From the NCBI GenBank assembly GCA_946478895.1, contig CAMLDY010000021.1, positions 1-32,497 on the forward strand: a DNA stretch of 32,497 nt, written 5' to 3'. The notes below the pieces were generated by a model. It saw only the letters and a program-made list of their open reading frames with translations, did not search any database and was not told the DNA's origin. The first letter of the stretch is position 1. Every line of letters starts with the position of its first letter. The stretch comes from an uncultured Gemmatimonadota bacterium (GTDB lineage Bacteria > Gemmatimonadota > Gemmatimonadetes > Gemmatimonadales > Gemmatimonadaceae). Both the position numbers and the translations under genes were made by a program. Shown here piece by piece: positions 1-7,216 of this stretch.

Positions 1-160
1 AGCGGTAATGCGGAAGGTATGCCGGCCACTGTTCTACTCTGCTCGCTATCTCGAAAATGAGTGCTACCGGCGCACGGACCAGCCGCTCGTCGACGATCTC
101 CATCGGCCGTCCCGCGGGCATGGGAGCCAGCTGGAGAGGCCGCGCGGCTTCGGTCGTCAT
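1..160 (-). CDS. SRPBCC (polyketide cyclase/COQ10-like) protein, N-terminal fragment
   Basis: An open frame reads leftward from ATG at 160-158 to the window edge without a stop (53 codons). The residues around 20-53, including ERLVRAPVALIFEIASRVEQ followed by a W-P-x-Y-L-P-H-Y-R stretch, match the start of SRPBCC-fold proteins (polyketide cyclase/dehydrase, START-like, COQ10). There a first strand is followed by the helix that carries the conserved W-P. The ATG overlaps the TGA of the upstream methyltransferase gene (157-159) in an ATGA junction, so the two are translationally coupled. A second in-frame ATG at codon 20 (MEIVDERL) sits closer to the domain and may be the real start. In the family these proteins bind hydrophobic ligands or act as aromatase/cyclases. 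Its job here, folding or cyclising the product of the operon, is inferred from context. The C-terminus is outside the window. Confidence 0.72.
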   Translation of the reverse strand, partial: MTTEAARPLQLAPMPAGRPMEIVDERLVRAPVALIFEIASRVEQWPAYLPHYR

Positions 161-858
161 TGCACGGGCACCCAGCTCGTCGTGACGCGAAATCCACGGC
201 GGCGGCGGGCGACCGGCCTCCGCGCTACTGCTTGCTGGACTGTATCGGACAGCTCTCGAGTCGTGAAACCCCGCAGCACGGAGACGACGCCGTCGTGGCG
301 GCTAACGGCATGGAATCGGAGGGGAAACGACGCAATCCACAGCCCCGCCGCGGCAAGCCAGCTTCTTCTCAGATCGCTCACCACCACGCGCACTGTTGCG
401 ACGCGATTCATCTCGCGCAGCAATACCGACGCCTCGCGATCATCGAAGTGGTGCAGGACCTGGGAGCACATCACCACATCGATGCTGCGATCCGCGAACG
501 GGAGGTGAAGAGCATCGGCGCAAATCGACATGTCGATGGATTTTCTGCACGCACGCGCCAACACCGCCGCGGAATCGACGCCGATCGTGACGAGTCGAAT
601 GCCGCGTTTCTTTGCCAGCGCGCGCGCAGCACCGGGGATGTCGCCAAGTCCGGTGCCGACATCGAGCAGCGTCGCATCCGCCGGGAGATCGTCGAGCGTG
701 AGCTTGAGCTCCTCGAGGGCCGACCGCCTCCCTCCAAACAACGTGTTCGCGCGAACGACATCGGCGAGCGACCTGGTGACGAGCCCGGGATCGACGCCCG
801 GCGAGTCGAGAATCTCCATGCCCCTCTTTCGCCGCGGGGTCAGGAGGTCGCGCACCAT
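157..858 (-). CDS. class I SAM-dependent methyltransferase
   Basis: A 233-residue Rossmann-fold methyltransferase. Motif I is visible at residues 64-73 (LLDVGTGLGD). The acidic post-I strand (VTIGVD) is near 90-95, and motif III/IV (FADRSIDVVMCSQVLHHF) is near 121-138. The N-terminal segment, with an E-I-L-D-x-P followed by R-S-L-x-D and N-T-L-F-G-G, resembles the stand-alone methyltransferases that I know from type III polyketide synthase clusters. The ATG at 858-856 follows the TAG of the flavin reductase gene with no gap, and its own TGA overlaps the next start. It most likely O- or C-methylates an intermediate made by the operon. The substrate cannot be read from the sequence. Confidence 0.88.
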   Translation of the reverse strand: MVRDLLTPRRKRGMEILDSPGVDPGLVTRSLADVVRANTLFGGRRSALEELKLTLDDLPADATLLDVGTGLGDIPGAARALAKKRGIRLVTIGVDSAAVLARACRKSIDMSICADALHLPFADRSIDVVMCSQVLHHFDDREASVLLREMNRVATVRVVVSDLRRSWLAAAGLWIASFPLRFHAVSRHDGVVSVLRGFTTRELSDTVQQAVARRPVARRRRGFRVTTSWVPVQ

Positions 859-1359
859 CTAGCGCTCCAGCTGCGCGTAGCCGCCGCGATAATAGAGCAG
901 CGGCGCGCCCGGCTCGACCCGCGACGCATCGACTTCGCCGATGATGATGGTGTGGTCGCCGCCGTCGTGCAGGGCGTGCCGCCGGCACTCGATCACGCTC
1001 AGCACGTCGTCCAAGATCGCGTAACCGTCCGCCGACCGGCTGAAGCCGACGCCCTCGAACCGGTCGATGTCGACGATGGCGAATCGGCGCGCCAGCTGCT
1101 CCTGCGCCGCCGAAAGAATGTTGACGACGAACCCATCGGCCGCGGTGAGCGCGGCGTGCACCGACGCGGTTTTCTCGATGCAGATCAGCACGAGTGGCGG
1201 CTCGAGGGAGAGCGAGCAGAACGCGCTCACCGTCATCCCCTGATCCGCGCCATCGCCATCTCTGGTGGTGACGACCGTCACGCCCGACGGGAATCGGCCG
1301 AGCACGGCTCGGAACTCGTCGGAGCTGACGGGCGGCGGTGGAGGAGGTGGTGGTATCAA
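859..1359 (-). CDS. flavin reductase family protein (HpaC/FMN-binding split barrel)
   Basis: A 166-residue protein of usual length for NAD(P)H:flavin reductases, the small partner of two-component monooxygenases. Typical features are FRAVLGRFPSGVTVVTT at about 16-32, G-M-T-V-S-A-F-C-S-L-S-L-E-P-P-L-V at about 41-57, and the FVVNILSAAQEQLARRFA block at about 77-94. These form the FMN-binding split barrel. The only upstream start in frame is TTG (1359-1357), which overlaps the TGA of the FAD oxidoreductase gene as TTGA. Directly after the start comes a run of eight prolines (MIPPPPPPPPV), unusual for this family and a strong ribosome-stalling sequence unless elongation factor P acts. It probably supplies reduced flavin to an oxygenase, possibly the neighbouring FAD enzyme or one off the left edge. 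Confidence 0.87.
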   Translation of the reverse strand: MIPPPPPPPPVSSDEFRAVLGRFPSGVTVVTTRDGDGADQGMTVSAFCSLSLEPPLVLICIEKTASVHAALTAADGFVVNILSAAQEQLARRFAIVDIDRFEGVGFSRSADGYAILDDVLSVIECRRHALHDGGDHTIIIGEVDASRVEPGAPLLYYRGGYAQLER

Positions 1360-2606
1360 ATCTTGAGCGCCGGAGCGACGAAAACAGTGAACAGGAAGCG
1401 CGGACTCAGCACGAGCCGCGGGGGAATGAAATCACCAGCGACGCCGACGAGGAGATCGGCGAGATCCTTTCGCCTTGCCAGGACGCCCGCGGCGTTGTTG
1501 AGGAACCATGGATATGCGATGGCCATGCCGACAATGCGCTCCAGCTTCCATTTGCCGCCGAATTCTCGTTTGCGCGCTCGATCGTAGCCGGACAGGACAG
1601 CCTTCTCTTCCATCTCTCCGCGTCCGAGCGCTTCGACGAGGTACGGAGCGAGCAGCTCGCCTCCCCTCAGCGCGGCGTACATCCCCTCGCCGGTGAAAGG
1701 GTCGAAGAAATCGGCGGCGTCGCCCACCAGCGCCGCCCCACGCGTCCACGCTTGCCGCGACGCCGTCGCGAAGGGACCCGTCGCACGCACCGGCGTCACC
1801 CGCCGCGCGGATGCAAATCGACGCGCCAGTTGCGGCCGCTCCGCGATCCACCGCTCGAAAAATGCCGTCTTGCCATCGCCGAGCTCTTCCGCGCGCGATT
1901 GGGGAATCACCACCGCGACGTTGAACTTGCCGCCGCCAACATCCACCAAACCGAAGTAGCCGTCGTAGTCGACGTGCATCTCGCCGATATCGCCGACCTC
2001 GGCGACGTTCTCGTAGTGCGCGACGAGCGCAATTCGGCGCGGCCAGATCCGACTCGTCTTCATCAGGCCGAGTCGTCGGCCGACCACTGAGCGAAGCCCG
2101 TCCGCGCCCACTACGTAGCGAGCGCGGAGGATGCGCTCGGCGCCGGCTCCGTCGAGAGCCTTGACGCCGCTGACCCGTCCGCCGCCGTTGCGCGTGAGAT
2201 CGGTGACCCGCATCGATTCTTCCACGCGCGCGCCGGCCTTGCGCGCGCCGCGCAACACGATGTCGTCGAGAATGGTGCGCCGGATCGCAAGGCCGCTGTC
2301 GCGAAAGCCACGGAATCCATGACCGGAGGCAAACTCGCCGTCTGCCGTGGTGCCGTTGGGCGCGCTCACCCGCATCCCGCGCAGATGTGCCGGACCGGTC
2401 GCCTCAATCTCGTCCAGGACTCCCATGTCGGAGAGAATTCGCGATGCCTGGGGACTGAGGTACTCGGCGCAGATTTTGTCGCGGGGAAATTTCGAGCGGT
2501 CGAGCACCAGCACGTCGACGCCTTCGCGGGCCAGCGCGCACGCGGTTGAAGCGCCGGCTGGGCCGCCGCCGACGACGATTACCTCCGCGTCGAGGTGCTC
2601 GCTCAC
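1356..2606 (-). CDS. geranylgeranyl-reductase-family FAD-dependent oxidoreductase
   Basis: A 416-residue flavoprotein. The dinucleotide-binding GGGPAGAS motif is at residues 13-20 and is followed by LDRSKFPRDKICAEYLSP, the signature after the first Rossmann unit in the geranylgeranyl reductase / p-hydroxybenzoate hydroxylase superfamily. The second FAD motif is GDAADFFDPFTGEGMYAALR near residue 290. Members reduce isoprenoid double bonds or hydroxylate aromatic rings, and related proteins often sit beside type III polyketide synthases and methyltransferases. The GTG start at 2606 lies one base after the stop of the radical SAM gene. Its TGA overlaps the TTG start of the flavin reductase. Whether it reduces a prenyl chain or oxidises an aromatic product is unresolved. 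The DUF92/VTE6-like gene in the same operon favours an isoprenoid link, and the flavin reductase favours oxygenation. Confidence 0.86.
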   Translation of the reverse strand: MSEHLDAEVIVVGGGPAGASTACALAREGVDVLVLDRSKFPRDKICAEYLSPQASRILSDMGVLDEIEATGPAHLRGMRVSAPNGTTADGEFASGHGFRGFRDSGLAIRRTILDDIVLRGARKAGARVEESMRVTDLTRNGGGRVSGVKALDGAGAERILRARYVVGADGLRSVVGRRLGLMKTSRIWPRRIALVAHYENVAEVGDIGEMHVDYDGYFGLVDVGGGKFNVAVVIPQSRAEELGDGKTAFFERWIAERPQLARRFASARRVTPVRATGPFATASRQAWTRGAALVGDAADFFDPFTGEGMYAALRGGELLAPYLVEALGRGEMEEKAVLSGYDRARKREFGGKWKLERIVGMAIAYPWFLNNAAGVLARRKDLADLLVGVAGDFIPPRLVLSPRFLFTVFVAPALKI

Positions 2607-2607
2607 G

Positions 2608-4065
2608 CTAGCCGATTGCGCGCGCTACGCGCTGAAACAGCCCCATGTATTGCCAGTGTGGGCGAGGGAGGCGGAGAACCGACGCGGCGCGCGTGAGGTA
2701 CGGCAGAACGATCGATCGGGAGTCAGCGGAGAACATGAATCGTGGATGATCCGCGGCGAATCGCTTGAGTCTCGCCACGGTTTGGTCGAAGGAGAGCGCG
2801 CTCGAAAAGTAAAATGTAGGATCGAGCAGCGTGCTGTCTGGAGGAACGATTCCTTCCGCGATTGCAACCCGGTGCAGGGTCGTGCCCGGATAGATGCGCA
2901 GGCCGACGGTCGTGTAAACCGCATCCCCTCGTTCGAGTCGCCATTTCGCGAACGCCAGCGTTTCCTCGACGGTCTCGACCGTTTCTGCCGGCCCCCCGAC
3001 CAGAAAGATCCACAGCGTCTTGATTCCGTGCGCTTCGACCCGCGCCGCGACCTCGCGCACCTTGGCGGCCGTGAATCCCTTTTCCAGTCTTTCCAGCACC
3101 GCATCGCTGGCGCTCTCGGCGCTGATGCCGAGGGTGCGGAACCCGGCGCGGCGCATCGCGGTGAGAAGCTCCGGCGACGCTGTGGCGGGAGTGAAGTTGG
3201 TGGTGTCGAGGTGCACGCCGAGCTTGCGACGAGTGATCGCCTCGCAAACCTGGAGCGCGTGTCCGGGCGGGGAGTTGAAGGTCGAGTCCACGAAATCGAA
3301 GTGGTGAACGCCGGCTCTGATTTTCAGCTCTTCGATTTCGTCGGCGACGAGCTCGGGATCGCGGGTGCGGTAGCCCCAGCCTTCGACGTTGCGGTAGGTG
3401 CAGTACACGCACTTGTAGACGCAGCCGCGTTTGGTCTGGATGGGAATCGTCGCGCCGTGGCGCTGGTACCGCGCCAGGTCGACCCACCGGTGCAGGGCGG
3501 GGCGGGGCAACGAGTCCAGGTCCGCGTCCTCACCAGGCGGAGTGAAGGTGACCGTTCCATTCCGGTCTCGGACGAGTCCGGGCATCGCTTCGATTTCCGC
3601 GCCGGCGCAGAGTGCGTTGATCAACGCGACGCTGGCCCGTTCGCCGTCGCCGGCCACGGCGTAGTCGACGCCGAGGTCGCGAAAGAGTGCTTCCGGCGCG
3701 ACGCCGAACGCGGCACCGCCGGCGATGATCTTTGCCGCAGGTGCCGCCGTCCGCAGCGCGTGCATGATCCCGCGCGCCTCCGGGGTGTAGTGGCGTAGCG
3801 CGATGGCATCGCTGTTGTCGATGTTGCGCACGGAGACGCCGATCACATCGGGTCGGAATGCGCGTGCCGCACCAGCGGCGGTCCGGGCCGGATCGCGCGC
3901 GAAGCAGAGATCGACGAAGCGCACGTCGTGACCCGCGGCTTCGAGCGCCGACGCAACGCTCGCCAGTCCGTTTGGCACCACGGGGTAAGGCTGGCGCTCG
4001 CGGTTGGTGCTGACCAACAGCACCCGCGCAAAGCTTCCCATCGAGTGTTCGTGCATTTGCGTCAT
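2608..4065 (-). CDS. B12-binding radical SAM enzyme
   Basis: A 485-residue class B-like radical SAM protein. The N-terminal half (about 12-150) looks like a cobalamin-binding Rossmann domain: R-V-L-L-V-S start, a P-N-G-L-A-S-V-A-S-A-L-E-A-A-G-H-D-V helix-strand, then PDVIGVSVRN and KIIAGGAAFG. The radical SAM domain follows with a CxxxCxxC cluster motif (RGCVYKCVYC, near residues 215-222) and later IFLVGGPAETVETVEETL. The frame opens with TTG at 4068, but the ATG directly after it at 4065 is the better start. It ends one base before the FAD oxidoreductase start. Relatives methylate unactivated carbons (HpnP, class B methyltransferases) or build rings (BchE). The reaction here is unknown, but the operon suggests methylation or cyclisation of a lipid or aromatic polyketide. 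Confidence 0.87.
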   Translation of the reverse strand: MTQMHEHSMGSFARVLLVSTNRERQPYPVVPNGLASVASALEAAGHDVRFVDLCFARDPARTAAGAARAFRPDVIGVSVRNIDNSDAIALRHYTPEARGIMHALRTAAPAAKIIAGGAAFGVAPEALFRDLGVDYAVAGDGERASVALINALCAGAEIEAMPGLVRDRNGTVTFTPPGEDADLDSLPRPALHRWVDLARYQRHGATIPIQTKRGCVYKCVYCTYRNVEGWGYRTRDPELVADEIEELKIRAGVHHFDFVDSTFNSPPGHALQVCEAITRRKLGVHLDTTNFTPATASPELLTAMRRAGFRTLGISAESASDAVLERLEKGFTAAKVREVAARVEAHGIKTLWIFLVGGPAETVETVEETLAFAKWRLERGDAVYTTVGLRIYPGTTLHRVAIAEGIVPPDSTLLDPTFYFSSALSFDQTVARLKRFAADHPRFMFSADSRSIVLPYLTRAASVLRLPRPHWQYMGLFQRVARAIG

Positions 4066-4081
4066 CAAAACCGCCGAATTG

Positions 4082-4876
4082 CTACAGAAGGCGAGCCATC
4101 CCTAAAGCTACCAGCGCCCCCACCGCGGAGCAGACTCCGTTGACGACATCGTTGTCGAATCCGCGCACTCCCGCTGCGTGAATGGTTGGAGTGCCGCAGC
4201 TGTGCACCTTTCGCTCGGTGGATGTGGCGCATGCCTCGCACCATCGGCGTGCCTGGATGGTGGCTCCGAGGATGGAATCTGCAAGCGCGCCCGCGATCCC
4301 ACCCAGTGCGCCTGCGGCGAAGGAAACCGGCCAACTCGCCAGCGCTGCCTCGCCGGCGATGAACGCGGCGCCGGCCAGCCCTGCCGCCGTGCCGAGCAGA
4401 GTGACGGCACCTGAAGTGCCGGCTGGCACGCGGCGCCAGGAAAGGATCGACACGGGCTCACGCGTTGACAACGTTCCGACCTCGGTGGCCCAGGTGTCGG
4501 CGGTGGACGATGCGATGGCGCCGACTCCGAGCGCCATCCAAACCGGTGACGGAGCCAGCAGCTGGCCGAGCGCAGCCGCGGCGAACACGCCGCCGTTGGC
4601 GAGGACCTGACCAGCATCGCGCTCGCCACCTTTTTCGACGACCGAGCTGATGCGGGCGAGCTTTCGCTCTTCACCGATCCGGGACAGCGCGCTGGCGGAT
4701 ACGAAGAGCGAGAGTAGCAGCAGCCCCCAGCTCCAGCCGGCGGCCATGCACAGGGTACCGACGATCGCGCCGGCGATGGCGCCGCTCAGGGACAGGGTTC
4801 GGGTCCGCCGCGCGGCGAGGACGACGACGACTGACAGAATGGCGCCCGCCACCGCGCGAGCGAAAAGGTGGGTCAC
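4082..4876 (-). CDS. DUF92 / VTE6-like membrane protein
   Basis: A 264-residue integral membrane protein with about six hydrophobic segments. Conserved DUF92 motifs are all present: GERDAGQVLANGG near residue 85, SSTADTWATEVG near 123, GTSGAVTLLGTAAGLAGA near 153, GALADSILGATIQ near 197, and GFDNDVVN near 240. The plant member VTE6 phosphorylates phytyl phosphate (and related prenyl phosphates) to the diphosphate in tocopherol and chlorophyll metabolism. Bacterial members are mostly uncharacterised. It starts with GTG at 4876 and heads the leftward operon, 16 bases before the radical SAM ATG. Two genes downstream is a geranylgeranyl-reductase-type enzyme, so a prenyl phosphate kinase feeding an isoprenoid branch is a reasonable inference. 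The family assignment is firm, the reaction is not. Confidence 0.85.
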   Translation of the reverse strand: MTHLFARAVAGAILSVVVVLAARRTRTLSLSGAIAGAIVGTLCMAAGWSWGLLLLSLFVSASALSRIGEERKLARISSVVEKGGERDAGQVLANGGVFAAAALGQLLAPSPVWMALGVGAIASSTADTWATEVGTLSTREPVSILSWRRVPAGTSGAVTLLGTAAGLAGAAFIAGEAALASWPVSFAAGALGGIAGALADSILGATIQARRWCEACATSTERKVHSCGTPTIHAAGVRGFDNDVVNGVCSAVGALVALGMARLL

Positions 4877-5405
4877 CGGATCGACGCGGGGAGCGGGAGA
4901 GATTGGCTCACATCTGGAAAGTACGTGTTGTGGGTTGTGGGTAGCACGGTCGTGGGTTGCCGGTGAAATACGTTGCCGACGTATCAGGCGGGAAATGAAA
5001 GCAACAGAAGACTACCGGCGGGCGGCTTTGGGCGGGCCGGCTCGAGGCTGGGGGCTCGTTTCCTCGATGCTAAGGAAGACTACCAGCTAATAGCATCGGG
5101 CGGAGCAGCGGACGGCTCCGAGCTTCTTTTTGAAAACAGCACTTGGAGCCAACCCACGCTGTTCATCCAACCCCGTGCTCGGTGCCGCCAGCTGCTCCGC
5201 CCGAAGCTCCTGGCTGGTAGTCTTCCTTGATATTTCGGGCATGAGCCCCCGGCCGCGGGCCGGCCCGCCCTCAGCCGCCCGCCGGTAGTCTTCTCTTGCC
5301 GTTTCATCCGCTAATGCCTCCCGCCGATAGTCTTTGTCTGTCGTTTGCAATCCTTGAAGCCCCCTCCAGCGGCGGTTAGCTTGCCCTCTCCGCTCAGCCT
5401 CCCAA
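4877..5405. promoter_or_regulatory. divergent intergenic region, 529 bp
   Basis: No convincing gene lies between the minus-strand DUF92 start (4876) and the plus-strand start at 5406. Both flanking genes read outward, so promoters for both should be here. Most of the space is taken by the large inverted repeat described separately. The stretch 4921-4965 near the DUF92 side is GT-rich, with short direct repeats (GTGGGTTG). I could not pick a convincing -35/-10 pair. Confidence 0.5.
4985..5340. repeat. large imperfect inverted repeat centred at 5150
   Basis: The arms run at about 5000-5124 and 5176-5300 around a loop of about 50 bases. They are collinear: position x pairs with 10300-x without net gaps. 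The left arm has AAGACTA at 5008 and 5076. The right arm has its complement TAGTCTT at 5218 and 5286, both 68 bases apart and equidistant from 5150. Longer matched blocks are AGAAGACTACCGGCGGGCGG (5006-5025 versus its complement at 5275-5294) and TCGGGCGGAGCAGC (5096-5109 versus 5191-5204). Identity by eye is about 80 percent. Beyond 5300 the similarity continues with a third TAGTCTT at 5328, matched by a degraded, shortened segment near 4982-5000. It may be a MITE-like or REP-cluster element, or a cruciform/RNA structure. Open frames across it on both strands mirror each other and are artefacts. Confidence 0.82.
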
Positions 5406-6032
5406 ATGCCCGGCACTGTCAACGCCATCGTCCCCCTAAGTCTCCTCGAAGCAGTACGCACTGTCGATATACCGGAGGGAGACGATGTCGAGTACGTGCA
5501 GGAGCATCGCAACAAGCGCCTCGGCCTCAGCGACACCGTCATCGCCCAGATCCGGCGCTACAAGGACGCGCTGAAGCGAAATCAGCAGATCGCCATCCAC
5601 GAAGCGAGCGGGATTGCCCGGCTCATCGGGCGGAGACCCGACGCGGAGGGAATCTTTAGCCGCGCGGGCAGCATCGTCGCCAACCGGATGTACCAGATGA
5701 TCTCGGGCACCACCAGGCAGATCATCCACATCCTGCCCGGCTTCATCGCGCGCCCGCTGGCGTTTCGCCAGGTCAAAAAGGCTGGCGAGAAGTACCTCGG
5801 CGCGTCGGTTCGCCGCGTCGGCGCGTCGATCGTGCTCGGGGTCAGGGATTCAGTCACTTATGGAACCGCGCCGAAAGCGATTGGCTGCCTTTTCTACGAG
5901 TCGGCACTGCGCGAGATGCTCAAGCTGCTGGTGCAGGGCGGCGGCATGATCGACCACGTCCACTGCCGCGAGCGCGGCGAGGACATCTGCGAGTGGCGCG
6001 CGGAGTGGCGCGCCGTCAAAGGCTCTCAGTAA
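5406..6032 (+). CDS. uncharacterised protein with V4R-like C-terminus
   Basis: A 208-residue soluble protein of no family I can name with certainty. The C-terminal 50 residues (CLFYESALREMLKLLVQGGG, then HCRERGEDICEWRAEW with Cys187 and Cys195) resemble the end of V4R / heme-NO-binding-type domains, where a late Cys-x-x-x-G-D-x-x-C-x-[FW] strand closes an alpha/beta ligand pocket. The middle (R-x-G-S-I-V-A-N-R-M-Y-Q-M-I and K-A-G-E-K-Y-L-G-A-S-V-R-R-V-G) also fits the helix-strand pattern of that fold. There is no signal peptide and no membrane segment. The TAA at 6030-6032 lies five bases before the GTG start of the M24 peptidase, so the two form an operon. It may be a small-molecule or metal sensor; this is only inference. 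Confidence 0.7.
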   Translation: MPGTVNAIVPLSLLEAVRTVDIPEGDDVEYVQEHRNKRLGLSDTVIAQIRRYKDALKRNQQIAIHEASGIARLIGRRPDAEGIFSRAGSIVANRMYQMISGTTRQIIHILPGFIARPLAFRQVKKAGEKYLGASVRRVGASIVLGVRDSVTYGTAPKAIGCLFYESALREMLKLLVQGGGMIDHVHCRERGEDICEWRAEWRAVKGSQ

Positions 6033-6037
6033 CCGTC

Positions 6038-7216
6038 GTGCTCCAACCCGACGCGCTACCCGCGATCCAGTCGGCACTCGGCCGCGCGGGAGTGGATGGC
6101 TGGCTCCTCTACGACTTTCATGGGCTGAACCCCGTCGCGGTGGGGATGCTCGAGCTTCCGGGCATGACGACGCGCCGCTTCTTCGTCTTCATCCCGACGA
6201 AAGGCGCTCCCGTCGCCGTCACCCACGCCATCGAGCAGGGTCCATGGGCAGCCTGGCCCGAGGACTGGCGCAAGGAGAAGTACAGCAGCTGGCGGCAGCT
6301 GGAATCTCTCCTCGGCGATCTGGTGAAGGGAAAAAAGCTGGCGATGGAGTACTCGCCTGGCGACGCGGTCCCGTATCTCGATCGCGTTCCCGCCGGCGTG
6401 ATCGAGATGGTGCGCACCGCGGGCGCGACCATTGTCTCATCCGCGGACCTCGTCTCGACTTTCTACGCCGTCTGGAACGACGAGCAGCGCGCATCTCACG
6501 AACGCGCCGCGCGCGCTGTCTCCACCATCGGCCAGGAGGCGATTCGGCTCGCCGGCAGCCGCGCCGACAGCGCGACGCCGCTTACCGAGTACGCGCTTCA
6601 GGCGTGGATTCTCGAGCGTTTCGTCGCGGGCGGCCTCGAGACCGATCACGGACCGATCGTCGCGATCGGACCGAACGCCGCGAACCCGCACTACGAGCCG
6701 ACGGCAGAACAGTCGGCGACCATCAAGCGCGGCGACATCCTGCTTGTCGACCTGTGGGCGCGCGAGAAGCGCGGCGTCTTTGCCGATCAGACGTGGATGG
6801 GATCACTCGGGAAACCGAGCGAGCGGGACCAGAAGATCTGGCTCGCGGTGCGCGACGCTCGCGATGCCGCCATCGCACTGCTTCGCGAAAGAGCCAAGGC
6901 GCGCCAGCCGGTGCGAGGTGGTGAAGTCGACGATGCCGCCCGAGAATTCATCACCAAACGCGGGTTCGGCGAGCAGTTCATCCATCGCACCGGACACTCC
7001 ATCGATCCGCGAGATCTCCACGGCTCGGGTCCGCACATCGACAACCTGGAAACGCGCGAAGAGCGCGTCCTGATTCCCGGCGTTGGGTTCTCGATCGAGC
7101 CGGGGATTTATTTCACCGGCGACGTCGGAATGCGCAGTGAGGTCAACGGATTGATGGGAACCGACTCGGTGTTGATCACTCCTTCCGACTATCAGAAAGA
7201 CCTGCTGATCGTCTAG
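6038..7216 (+). CDS. M24 family metallopeptidase (Xaa-Pro aminopeptidase-like)
   Basis: A 392-residue protein with the creatinase-like N-terminal domain (about 1-145) and a pita-bread M24 catalytic domain. All five expected metal ligands can be placed: Asp238 (LLVDLWA), Asp250 (FADQTW), His320 (HRTGHSID), Glu354 (SIEPGIY) and Glu368 (MRSEVNG). It probably removes an N-terminal residue preceding proline, in the cytoplasm, since no signal peptide is seen. I chose GTG at 6038 (MLQPDALPAIQ) because the longer frame from 5993 would overlap the upstream gene by 40 bases with non-family-like residues. The spacing of 12 residues between the two Asp ligands is one longer than usual. Its stop shares the CTAG at 7213-7216 with the convergent gene. 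Confidence 0.9.
   Translation: MLQPDALPAIQSALGRAGVDGWLLYDFHGLNPVAVGMLELPGMTTRRFFVFIPTKGAPVAVTHAIEQGPWAAWPEDWRKEKYSSWRQLESLLGDLVKGKKLAMEYSPGDAVPYLDRVPAGVIEMVRTAGATIVSSADLVSTFYAVWNDEQRASHERAARAVSTIGQEAIRLAGSRADSATPLTEYALQAWILERFVAGGLETDHGPIVAIGPNAANPHYEPTAEQSATIKRGDILLVDLWAREKRGVFADQTWMGSLGKPSERDQKIWLAVRDARDAAIALLRERAKARQPVRGGEVDDAAREFITKRGFGEQFIHRTGHSIDPRDLHGSGPHIDNLETREERVLIPGVGFSIEPGIYFTGDVGMRSEVNGLMGTDSVLITPSDYQKDLLIV

Noticed and set aside
61..1587. Long plus-strand open frame of 508 codons
   Set aside because: It lies opposite the methyltransferase and flavin reductase genes, is rich in Arg, His and Glu repeats typical of antisense GC-rich shadows, and has no domain content.
2347..3798. 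Plus-strand open frame of 483 codons
   Set aside because: Antisense shadow of the radical SAM and FAD oxidoreductase genes, which have clear motifs on the minus strand.
5087..5542. Minus-strand frame with repeated D-Y-R-R-like residues
   Set aside because: The apparent protein repeats come from the inverted repeat DNA, and the frame has no start signal or family similarity.
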